Assembly: GCA_021161555.1 (NCBI GenBank)
Contig: JAGHAI010000095.1
Coordinates: forward strand, 1-37,559
Source of the DNA: a bacterium
GTDB lineage: Bacteria > UBP14 > UBA6098 > B30-G16
Reading direction: 5' to 3'
Length of the DNA: 37,559 nt
Shown here: positions 1-8,908 of the stretch, piece by piece
Numbering within the stretch: position 1 is the stretch's first letter
Layout: each line of letters opens with the position of its first letter
The notes under the pieces: model-generated
Seen by the model: the letters and a program-made list of their open reading frames with translations, nothing else
Database searches by the model: none
What the model was told of the DNA's origin: nothing
Translations under genes and position numbers: made by a program

Positions 1-1
1 G

Positions 2-3000
2 GGCCATTATTATAGGGATGGTTCTGGAAATGCCGCATATTGGAGCGAGCACAGCACAAGAAATATAAGAGTAGAAGTAGTTGATTCCGTCAATATCGCA
101 TCGACCACATTGTTGGGAACATTTGGCATCGGTGGAAATGCCGCATCGGGATATACTGTTCTAACAAGAAATTTTCACTGGCCATATCAGATATCGGGGC
201 AGGATTTCGTTCTGTATATAGATGGGACATATTTTACAAACAATACATCTTATAGCACAATTTATTGTGGCACTGGAGTTCCGCGTATCGCTCTTGATTC
301 TACTTATTTTATGGATAGTGATACATTTCGAGCAACCGACGGAGAACTTATGATAGAGTCCCACTGGCGTATTCCTCAGGGAACAGGGTATATCGATGTC
401 TATCAGGAACTCAAACCGGATACACTGGAAATTAGCAGCACAGTTGTTGGTTTAATAAGAATTAAATATAGAATTTTCAATAATGATATTACTGGTTCAC
501 ATACAATCGGTCTAAAATTACACATAGATATTCAGGTTGCTGGCGATGATGCTCCGGATGTCTCTATCGGTCCCACATATACAAGTAATGGTGTTATTGT
601 TCGGGGCTCAGATGTTCCTGGTTATTGGCAGGCATATCAGGATTATTTTGGTGGTGGAGAAGTGGCACGAGGAGTTTTGCGCGGAATGGGATGCACGCCC
701 CCTGATTTGTTTGCAATCGGTAATAATCCATTAGCTCTGGGGCAATTTATATGGATAAATCCAGATTGCGAAGATAGTGTATATTGGAATTATTTCATTG
801 ACAATCCCACATCTGATGTAGCAGCAGCCTGGCAGTGGGAACCTACTGCATTAAATCCCGGAGAAAATTTAACTTATATAACTTATTATGGCTTTGGCTA
901 CGCCGGTGTTGATACTGTTCCCATAATAGTTGATTTGAATGTGGACGAAATAGCCATAGATAGTTGCAGAATAATAGATACTACTACGACAGCGACATCG
1001 ATTATTTCTCAACAGGACCCATCTTTGCTTACCTATTACAATGATACGATTTGTATTTACCCTCCTTACCCCATAACAATTGATACCGTTGATTGGCCTG
1101 ATAGTATTGTTGGAGGATATATATTAGATTCTAATTGTATAGTTTTCGATAGCTTGCCTGCGTATCAGCCCATTACAGCTTTATGGACACTTAATGTTCC
1201 TTCCAGTTTATCATTAACTGGTTTAACCGATAGTATCTGTTATCATGCAAATTCTCCCAGTGCTGTTATTCCGACAGATGGTTGTCAGGGATTTCCTGTA
1301 ATACCAGCTATCTCTGGCATACCGCCAACTATTAATTTTTATAATGAACCGCCTTATTTCGTAAATTGTTCAACTTTTACAATCGATGTGGAATACACGG
1401 AAGATGAAGAAATAGTTATTTCTTCGTTTGTGCCAATTATAAATGGAATAGCGTCGCCGGAATATCTGCTTCATCCTCTGCCAAGCGACCCCAATCATGA
1501 CATATTTCATATAGTTCCACCGGGTTCGCTTCTCTTTGCAGATGAAACTCTTCTCGTGGAAATACCTTCTCCAAAGGATATCTATGGATGTGTGAACCCA
1601 GATACTTTGAGAACGACCGTTGTTCTGGATACTTCGCCGCCAGTCGTGAGCAACATTTCTCCCTGCGATACAATAGTTTCCGACCCATCTCAACCGATAT
1701 CTTTTCTCGTTATGGATTCGATTTCTGGTGTCAAGGAAGATAGCATTATATTTTCAGTACAAATCGATGGCAACAGTCCCGTTCAATTCCGTCCAGGAAT
1801 GCCCGGGGTATCTACATTCTCAAGCGATTCGCTTTCAATCATTGTCTCCTATGTACCTGGTTCTCCTTTCCCAAGTGAAACAACGGTTACTGTTTGTGTG
1901 GAACATGCCATCGACTATGTTGAAGTTTGTTCGGCAAATGTATTTGTGGATACGACCTGTTGTTCCTTCCTTGAAGATTATACCGCTCCGCGGGTGAATT
2001 TCATCACTCCGCCTGAAAGTGCATACATAAGTTGCGATACTCCTTATGTTTGCTTTGATGTTACCGACTTGAATGGAATCAGTTTGTGGCCCGATTCTAT
2101 GCTTCAGGTTAATATAAATGGATTTGTTTATGATGCTGGCGATTTGTATATGCAAATTGACACTCTCGATTCCGTAACATATCGTGTATGTGTGGAGGAT
2201 GTGTACAATGTCCCATATATTTCGGGAACAGATGTATGTGTGTTTGTTCAGTTGCTTTCTGACACTGTTGGGAATAGTTATGCCGATGCTGATTCTTATT
2301 GTTTTTCTCTTGATTTAGCTGGTCCCATCTTCTACGCGCCATCGCCACCAGCCGGGTCATTTGTCCCAGAGCCATCTGGTGTTACTATTTGCACTCTTTC
2401 GGTTCTCGATGCACTGACAGGAATTTCCGATAGCGGAATAGTTATCAGCGCTTATGTGAATGGCGTGCTTTATGGAACTCTGGATGAAACCGAATATGCG
2501 CTGGAAAGCGAAAATAGAATCATATTATTTCCAACAATGTCGGGAATAGAATATCTCGATACAATCAGATTTTGCGTTGATTCTCTATTCGACAATGCGC
2601 TACTATGCGGTCCTAATAATGTTGATTCCTCATATTGTGTAGAATACATTGTCGACAATATGCCGCCGGAAGTTGATTTAATACATCCTCCTGATAGTGC
2701 GCATTCTTCGTGTTGTGCTGGAGGTCCTATTTGTATCAGGATAACTGATATAAGTGGCGTGAACCCCGATGCCACATTATTGGAAATTGGTGGTGCAAGT
2801 GTGTCGGGAGCGGTGTGGACCTGGTTCCCCGATGACAGTATGCTGTGCGGAATAGTGCCGGCAACAGCGCTGTGTGATAGTGCCTGTGGAAGAATGAATA
2901 TAATTATCGCAACTGTTGCCGACTCAATTGGAAATGCTTCTCTCTATGCTGATACATTTTTCTATATTGTGGATAGGGAACCGCCCTATGTCGTTTCCAT

Positions 3001-6000
3001 ATATCCTCCGTGTGATACTCCAAGTGTCGCCTATGATTCCGTGTCTATTTCCTTTAAGGATGACTGCTCCTGGTTTATTGAGGATTCTACCTGTATAGTT
3101 TTATATCATCGTATGCGGGATTCAACAAGCTGGCAGGTGGATACTGCCTGGGGTGATAACCCTAATCTCACCTGGGCGTATGACTCCGCTACGGGCATTT
3201 ATACGGTGATTTTCTTTATGAACAATATTATGGAAAATTCCTGGGAAAGCGGAGACAGTGTTCGAATATGCGTTGAAAATCTATCCGATAGCCTCGATGT
3301 CGATGACTGCGGATTCAACACACTATCTGCTCCTGATAGTTGCTGTGCCATATATTTGAGTTCCGGTGGTCCAACATTCTCACTTGTGAGACCTCCCAGT
3401 GGTTCATACATATCCTGCACTGATACATTTCTCGTTGTATTTACCTGTCGGGATGAGCAGGGAGTTGATTCGTCTTCAATTGAGATGGTCTATCGTATAA
3501 ACGATGGGCTTCCTACCACGGTTACTTATCCTGACCCTTCGATATTGTTTGTCGGTGGAGCAGATAGCAGCGATGCGGATACTGTGTATTTTTCTCCACC
3601 GGTTATTCTTGCCGATGGCGAAAGTGTTTATGTCGAATTTAAATATGCTCACGATATGCTTGATATTCCTTCTGAAGCTAGTCGTGGTGGATGGTATCAT
3701 ATCGACCAGACGACACCCTACATATCTGGATTTGGTCCTGCGAGTGGTTCGGTTCTCACAGACCCTACACCTGATTTCTGGGCGGCTCTGGGAGATTTTG
3801 GAGCCGGATTGGATTATGAATCTCTATGCTTTATAGTGGATGGCACCGATACATACTGTGTCGATGGAACGAATGTTCTGTGGGGCGCTGGAGATACTGC
3901 ATATTTCCACACGGAAGGATTGGGACTGCATTTCTGCGGCGGTGATACGGTAAATATCTGCGTGATTGTTGCTGATGAGACGATGCCTATTGCTGTGGAT
4001 GACACTTCGCTTTGCCCACCGAACCTGCTCGAAAGCTGCTGGGATGTCACATTCGATACTGGCGCTCCTGTTCTGGTTCCTGTCAGTCCCGGCGATGAAT
4101 GGATTGTTACCTGTTCACCACTGGATGAAATCGTCGTCTCTGCTGTTGACAGCCAGGGAATTGACTGGAGCACATTCCACATTTTGATTGCGGATGCTTG
4201 CGGAGATACTTTTGATTATACATATCCGCTTCACATTTCGGTTTCCGGAGATAATGCCACAGTTACTCCTTCTCCCGCCATCAGCTGTGAAGGAACGGTT
4301 TCTGTTTCCGTGCAGGTTGAGGATATTTTGTGCAATATGACTTCCATCGATTATTCGTTTGTCATCGACCATACAGCGCCAGAGATAATATCTCTCTATC
4401 CGATGTGTGATAGTTTGTTCCTGGATATACCGACGGAGTTGAGAATTTATGCCTATGATTCTTTGAGTTATCCTGACCCTGCGCGTTGTTGTGTTGGTAT
4501 AATTGATACAACAGGCGCGGCAATTGAAGTTTGCGGAGATACATCTTCTGCGATAACGAATGTGGGCGATACGATAATTATTTCGCTTGATGCTCTGGGC
4601 ATCGGTTATAGAGGCGGTGATGAGGTCTGCTGGTGGATAAGTCAGCTTTCTGACTATTCCGATTTGTGCGACCCCAACTATACTTCCACTGGTGTTGGCG
4701 ATACCTGTTGTTTTGAGATTTCCTCTCAAGGTCCTCTGGTAGAATTGATAAGTCCTGATGCGGGGGATGATGGAGTGCTGTTCATTGGTTGTCTCTTCCC
4801 TGGAACGGACATCAGATTTTTAATTACCGACAGCGATGGTTTTGAGGAAGGCAGTATCAGGCTCATATCCATCTGTGGAACGGATACTGCTGTGGTTACG
4901 CTCGGTCCAAATCTTATACTTCTTGGGGATACTCTCATCTGGTCGCCGGCGAGCGACCCCTGTTCGGAATGTGATACTTTCATCGTCTCTGTGGAAGTGA
5001 TGGATAATCTTTCCAACCCGCAGAGACCAAATAGTTTTCCTATGGCAATCGACCGAACCCCGCCTGATATTGTGATATTGAATGCGTCTGCTTTTGACAG
5101 TGCATTTTCGCTCTCGCCGACCTGTTCCCTTTATTTCCCCGATAACTGTTCTGGTGCGGATTCTATGTCGGTGTGCTGTTCGCTTTATTCTGCTCTGGGC
5201 GGATGGTCTGCGTCGTTCTGCAATACGAATGATACTATAAGGTGGAGCGGCGATACGATGCTGATATTCACAGATGACTTTGATGTGCAACCACAGGATA
5301 CTCTGTTCATCTGCTTTGACCAGGTTTCTGACAATGTAGATACCTGCGTGAATACTGCTGTGCTCGATACCTGTTATTGGATTTATATTGCCCAGTTCGG
5401 TCCTGTTGTGACTTTTGTCGAACCCCTGCCCGATTCTATCGGGCTTGTGTGTCCGTCCGATTCGATTGTCGTTTCGTTCTATGACCCCGATGGATTGGAT
5501 ACCTCTACCGTTAATTTTGAAGTGAATGGGACGGTTTTGCCGATTGCCACAAATCCATATTGGATAAATGATACCACAATTGTCTATCTGCCTTCGTTTA
5601 CCTCGTCGCCGGAGACTATTGTGGTGTATGGTCAGGCGGATATGCTCGGCTATTCGAGTGAATCTGAGACACTTTTCATTTATTTTGATGACATTGCGCC
5701 GATTTCGACCTGGCTTTCGCCCGGTTCACCTATACCTGGCACTGTTCCCGCTGGAACACCAGATGTAATTCTACAAATCGAAGATTCTCTGCATTCCATC
5801 GATAGTTTGACGATTATATTTGTTATTGATGGAGATACTCATTATGTCTCCGATGAAATTCTTGAGTGGTTTAGAAGTGGTGATAGCCTTGTCTATCACA
5901 GTTCTGCAGCTTTCGACACATTTTTCGCCAATGATACATTTGACATCTGTCTCACCGCGGGAGATAGCACGGGCTGCGGATACTCGAATATTCTCGATAC

Positions 6001-8794
6001 CTGCTGGACTGTTGCTGTTTCTGCTGGTGCGGGACCGGAGCCATCGCTCATAATTCCATCTGTTGACAGCGCGTATATCGCCTGTCGTGATTCCTTCGTA
6101 ATTGCCTGGTATTGCGACGACCCCGAAGGACTGAGAACCGCAGGTGCACAAATCTCTATGCGGGTAAACGACGGGACAACTGTGATATATGATGATTTGT
6201 CAGGGCATATTTTCTATCGTGGGGATACGCTATTCTTCATTCCACCTGATACATTGTATTTCCCTGGTGGCGGATTTTCCGATGGAGATTCTTTCTTCGT
6301 TCGCATTGTCAGAGTGGAAGATGCTCTTGGAAATGTTACATCTGACCCAGTGGAATATGTCTTTTACATAGACTGGTCTGGACCGGAAGTTCTCGCCGAT
6401 GGTCCTGTTGGAGATGTCGTGGTTACTGCACCTGATATGTGGTTTAATCTGCACGACATCGATGGAATTGATACGACGACGGCTGTGGTTTCAGTATGGG
6501 TGAATGGGGTTCTATTGACCACTCTCCATTGGGGTAGCGATTCAATGAGCTGGCGCAGTCCCGATACTCTGGTTGTGTCTGGAATTCGTTTCCTTGGGGG
6601 CGACAGCGTCCGCGTGTGTCTGGATTCAATTGCAGATTCTCCAGATTATTGTGGACCGAATTGGACTACGGATAGTTGTTTCACCTTCTGGCTTTCGCAG
6701 GGTGGACCAACTGCCGAACTTCTCGTTCCTCTGGATGGGGCTACTATAACCTGTGATGAGATAGATATGCGGATTGCTATGTGCGACAGTCAGGGAATTT
6801 TGTATGACAGTTTGCTGATTATTGTTCAGCACGCAGCTTATGTCGATACATACGACTTTTCCGACATCGGCACGCTGATTGATACTATTATCGCCCCACC
6901 CACAGAAGAAGATATATGTGATACGATTATTGTTCACCCTGTTCCCATACACAACTTCCACGATGGCGAGACTGTCAGCGTTTCCCTTCGCACTATGGAC
7001 ACTTTGTTCAATCCATCCTTTGATTATAACTGGCAATTTTACATCGACCTTTCGGCGCCGGTGGGCGATAACTTTGTCCCCGCTGATGGGGAAACCATAT
7101 ACGACTGGAGCAGCGGTGTGTCGGCAACAATTTACGATGAAATCAGTTATCTCGATTATAATTCTCTATCCGTTGTCATCCTTGATAATGGAGTTCCCTG
7201 GCTTACATATGATTATGGGGATGCACCGGTCTCGTATAATTCCAGCGATTCCACATTTGCATTTTCCATCGCCGATGTTGGTTCTCTGTGGCACGAATTT
7301 CACCAGTATTGCATAAGGGTATTTGTTCAGGATACGACCGATTGGGAAATGTATTGCCCGCCCAACAGCGATACGATTGAATGGTGTTTCACCGTTGGCG
7401 ACGACGATACGACAGGTCCCGATGTGTTTTTCTACGAAATGCTCGGCGATACCTGTCTGTGGGATGCGATGAACCCGAGTTTTGTCATACAGTGCAGTTT
7501 GTGGGATACATCCGGGATATACGATGACAATACCGATACATCCGGGCAGGGAATTTTCGTGATAGTCGATACTTCGGATTGCCCAACGCTCACAGATGGC
7601 GGCTATCTCGAATTGGAACAGATGGTATATGACCCTTCCACTGGTTTTGCCTCAACGATTCCTGGCGCATTTGATTTATATCCGCCTGGAACCTGGCTTT
7701 ACTTTGTGATTTACGCCTACGATAATGACTTCGATTTCGATACCACCTTCGATAGGGCTCTGACGATTTCGGAATGTGGGAGTTGCTATTTCCACGAGAC
7801 TGACCCGCCTGAAGTCTGGGCAATTGACCCGCAGGATGGCTGGTATGTTTCGTGTCCGTGCGATAGTCAGAAAATAATCGTTGGTCTGTATGATGAGAAT
7901 GGCGTGTGGGTTTCGGAAGGCACTCTGGAAGTGAATGGCGCGCAATACCCTATCGGGACATCGCCCGAAATAATCGATACGGGTGCGCTTGCTTCCCCTG
8001 GAACTACTTTTGTTGTGTTTACACCAGATTCTGGCGTATGCTGGGAAAATGGAGAAACTGTTTTCGTAAAGGTATATGGAATAACGGATGTCTATATGAA
8101 TGTTATGACCGATACATTTTCATATAGTTTCATAGTTGATTGGGAACCACCGATAGTGGAATATCCCGAATGCTATGATACGACATTGTATCTCGAAGAA
8201 CTTACGGAGGTTGAAATTTCGATGTTTGACTCTCTTGCGGGGACGGATTCGTCCTCAATTGAAATTACTATTGAAGGGAAACGGCTTAACGGTGACACAT
8301 ATAGCTGGACATACACAGTCGGGGACAACGGTGTGGAATACATAGATTCAACTCAAACGGTGAAGTTGACGATGGCAATTCTGCCCAATCTTGAAATTGA
8401 CAACGAAGATTCCGTGTGGATAAGGGTGGACAATGTCTGCGATAGGACGCAATCCTGTGCGCCGAACTGTATTGACGAACCTTACGAATGTATAAAATTT
8501 ATCGCTGCTGAATTTGAATGTCGGGCGCATCCAAATCCGTTCACGCCGGATGGAAATAATGTCAACGATGTCGCTTTCTTCGATTATCCTAAACGATTTT
8601 TCGAAGATGCGACAATTTACATCTACGATATGCAGGGAGTTGAACTGCGAAAGATAGAAGTCGGTCCGGAGCATACATATACCTGGGATGGAAAGGATAG
8701 CCAGAACAATGAATGCAGACCTGGAGTTTATCTGTATGTCATCGAAGTGTATGGTGAAGTTATCTGCACGGGAACGGTCGTTCTCGCAAGATGA
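2..8794 (+). CDS. Giant secreted/surface protein, 5'-partial (>=2930 aa): N-terminal conserved domain, ~20 tandem Ig-like repeats, C-terminal CHU_C/gliding-CTERM-like (T9SS type B-like) domain
   Basis: The supplied ORF starts at an internal TTG (110), but frame 2 stays open to the window edge (GHYYRDGSGNAAYWSEHSTRNIRVEVVDSVNIASTT-LLGTFG...), so the true start is upstream. Repeats recur as '[T/G][P/G]P...P..GS.....D..GID..S'. The C-terminus 'HPNPFTPDGNNVNDV...IYDMQG...YTWDGKDSQNNECRPGVYLYVIEVYGEVICTGTVVLAR' matches the gliding/CHU_C-type domain. Confidence 0.9.
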   Translation, partial: GHYYRDGSGNAAYWSEHSTRNIRVEVVDSVNIASTTLLGTFGIGGNAASGYTVLTRNFHWPYQISGQDFVLYIDGTYFTNNTSYSTIYCGTGVPRIALDSTYFMDSDTFRATDGELMIESHWRIPQGTGYIDVYQELKPDTLEISSTVVGLIRIKYRIFNNDITGSHTIGLKLHIDIQVAGDDAPDVSIGPTYTSNGVIVRGSDVPGYWQAYQDYFGGGEVARGVLRGMGCTPPDLFAIGNNPLALGQFIWINPDCEDSVYWNYFIDNPTSDVAAAWQWEPTALNPGENLTYITYYGFGYAGVDTVPIIVDLNVDEIAIDSCRIIDTTTTATSIISQQDPSLLTYYNDTICIYPPYPITIDTVDWPDSIVGGYILDSNCIVFDSLPAYQPITALWTLNVPSSLSLTGLTDSICYHANSPSAVIPTDGCQGFPVIPAISGIPPTINFYNEPPYFVNCSTFTIDVEYTEDEEIVISSFVPIINGIASPEYLLHPLPSDPNHDIFHIVPPGSLLFADETLLVEIPSPKDIYGCVNPDTLRTTVVLDTSPPVVSNISPCDTIVSDPSQPISFLVMDSISGVKEDSIIFSVQIDGNSPVQFRPGMPGVSTFSSDSLSIIVSYVPGSPFPSETTVTVCVEHAIDYVEVCSANVFVDTTCCSFLEDYTAPRVNFITPPESAYISCDTPYVCFDVTDLNGISLWPDSMLQVNINGFVYDAGDLYMQIDTLDSVTYRVCVEDVYNVPYISGTDVCVFVQLLSDTVGNSYADADSYCFSLDLAGPIFYAPSPPAGSFVPEPSGVTICTLSVLDALTGISDSGIVISAYVNGVLYGTLDETEYALESENRIILFPTMSGIEYLDTIRFCVDSLFDNALLCGPNNVDSSYCVEYIVDNMPPEVDLIHPPDSAHSSCCAGGPICIRITDISGVNPDATLLEIGGASVSGAVWTWFPDDSMLCGIVPATALCDSACGRMNIIIATVADSIGNASLYADTFFYIVDREPPYVVSIYPPCDTPSVAYDSVSISFKDDCSWFIEDSTCIVLYHRMRDSTSWQVDTAWGDNPNLTWAYDSATGIYTVIFFMNNIMENSWESGDSVRICVENLSDSLDVDDCGFNTLSAPDSCCAIYLSSGGPTFSLVRPPSGSYISCTDTFLVVFTCRDEQGVDSSSIEMVYRINDGLPTTVTYPDPSILFVGGADSSDADTVYFSPPVILADGESVYVEFKYAHDMLDIPSEASRGGWYHIDQTTPYISGFGPASGSVLTDPTPDFWAALGDFGAGLDYESLCFIVDGTDTYCVDGTNVLWGAGDTAYFHTEGLGLHFCGGDTVNICVIVADETMPIAVDDTSLCPPNLLESCWDVTFDTGAPVLVPVSPGDEWIVTCSPLDEIVVSAVDSQGIDWSTFHILIADACGDTFDYTYPLHISVSGDNATVTPSPAISCEGTVSVSVQVEDILCNMTSIDYSFVIDHTAPEIISLYPMCDSLFLDIPTELRIYAYDSLSYPDPARCCVGIIDTTGAAIEVCGDTSSAITNVGDTIIISLDALGIGYRGGDEVCWWISQLSDYSDLCDPNYTSTGVGDTCCFEISSQGPLVELISPDAGDDGVLFIGCLFPGTDIRFLITDSDGFEEGSIRLISICGTDTAVVTLGPNLILLGDTLIWSPASDPCSECDTFIVSVEVMDNLSNPQRPNSFPMAIDRTPPDIVILNASAFDSAFSLSPTCSLYFPDNCSGADSMSVCCSLYSALGGWSASFCNTNDTIRWSGDTMLIFTDDFDVQPQDTLFICFDQVSDNVDTCVNTAVLDTCYWIYIAQFGPVVTFVEPLPDSIGLVCPSDSIVVSFYDPDGLDTSTVNFEVNGTVLPIATNPYWINDTTIVYLPSFTSSPETIVVYGQADMLGYSSESETLFIYFDDIAPISTWLSPGSPIPGTVPAGTPDVILQIEDSLHSIDSLTIIFVIDGDTHYVSDEILEWFRSGDSLVYHSSAAFDTFFANDTFDICLTAGDSTGCGYSNILDTCWTVAVSAGAGPEPSLIIPSVDSAYIACRDSFVIAWYCDDPEGLRTAGAQISMRVNDGTTVIYDDLSGHIFYRGDTLFFIPPDTLYFPGGGFSDGDSFFVRIVRVEDALGNVTSDPVEYVFYIDWSGPEVLADGPVGDVVVTAPDMWFNLHDIDGIDTTTAVVSVWVNGVLLTTLHWGSDSMSWRSPDTLVVSGIRFLGGDSVRVCLDSIADSPDYCGPNWTTDSCFTFWLSQGGPTAELLVPLDGATITCDEIDMRIAMCDSQGILYDSLLIIVQHAAYVDTYDFSDIGTLIDTIIAPPTEEDICDTIIVHPVPIHNFHDGETVSVSLRTMDTLFNPSFDYNWQFYIDLSAPVGDNFVPADGETIYDWSSGVSATIYDEISYLDYNSLSVVILDNGVPWLTYDYGDAPVSYNSSDSTFAFSIADVGSLWHEFHQYCIRVFVQDTTDWEMYCPPNSDTIEWCFTVGDDDTTGPDVFFYEMLGDTCLWDAMNPSFVIQCSLWDTSGIYDDNTDTSGQGIFVIVDTSDCPTLTDGGYLELEQMVYDPSTGFASTIPGAFDLYPPGTWLYFVIYAYDNDFDFDTTFDRALTISECGSCYFHETDPPEVWAIDPQDGWYVSCPCDSQKIIVGLYDENGVWVSEGTLEVNGAQYPIGTSPEIIDTGALASPGTTFVVFTPDSGVCWENGETVFVKVYGITDVYMNVMTDTFSYSFIVDWEPPIVEYPECYDTTLYLEELTEVEISMFDSLAGTDSSSIEITIEGKRLNGDTYSWTYTVGDNGVEYIDSTQTVKLTMAILPNLEIDNEDSVWIRVDNVCDRTQSCAPNCIDEPYECIKFIAAEFECRAHPNPFTPDGNNVNDVAFFDYPKRFFEDATIYIYDMQGVELRKIEVGPEHTYTWDGKDSQNNECRPGVYLYVIEVYGEVICTGTVVLAR
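1315..8508 (+). repeat. Protein-level tandem Ig-like repeats (about 20-21 units of ~100-120 aa) in alternating A/B types
   Basis: Unit starts read by eye: IPPTINFY, SPPVVSNI, TAPRVNFI, AGPIFYAP, MPPEVDLI, EPPYVVSI, GGPTFSLV, TTPYISGF, GAPVLVPV, TAPEIISL, QGPLVELI, TPPDIVIL, FGPVVTFV, IAPISTWL, AGPEPSLI, SGPEVLAD, GGPTAELL, SAPVGDNF, TGPDVFFY, DPPEVWAI, EPPIVEYP. They are divergent at sequence level and not DNA-level repeats. Confidence 0.8.
8511..8791 (+). other. C-terminal CHU_C / gliding-motility-associated CTD-like domain (putative T9SS sorting signal)
   Basis: FECRAHPNPFTPDGNNVNDVAFFDYPKRFFEDATIYIYDMQGVELRKIEVGPEHTYTWDGKDSQNNECRPGVYLYVIEVYGEVICTGTVVLAR: FTP(N/D)G..(I/V)ND, WDG, G.Y.Y.I and terminal GTVxLxR pattern. 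Confidence 0.75.
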
Positions 8795-8908
8795 TTTAAT
8801 ATATTATATTGAGACACAATGTAATAGAAATACAATATTGTTTATTACTTAAAGTAAATATTATAATAACTTATGGAATAGGAACATCAATAATAGTTCG
8901 GAGATTAT

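Noticed and set aside
4115-4729. 204-aa antisense ORF inside the giant gene, plus many other 60-140 aa ORFs on both strands within 110-13696
   Set aside because: No recognisable domains, low-complexity composition, and fully overlapped by a long, domain-supported ORF. Typical shadow ORFs.
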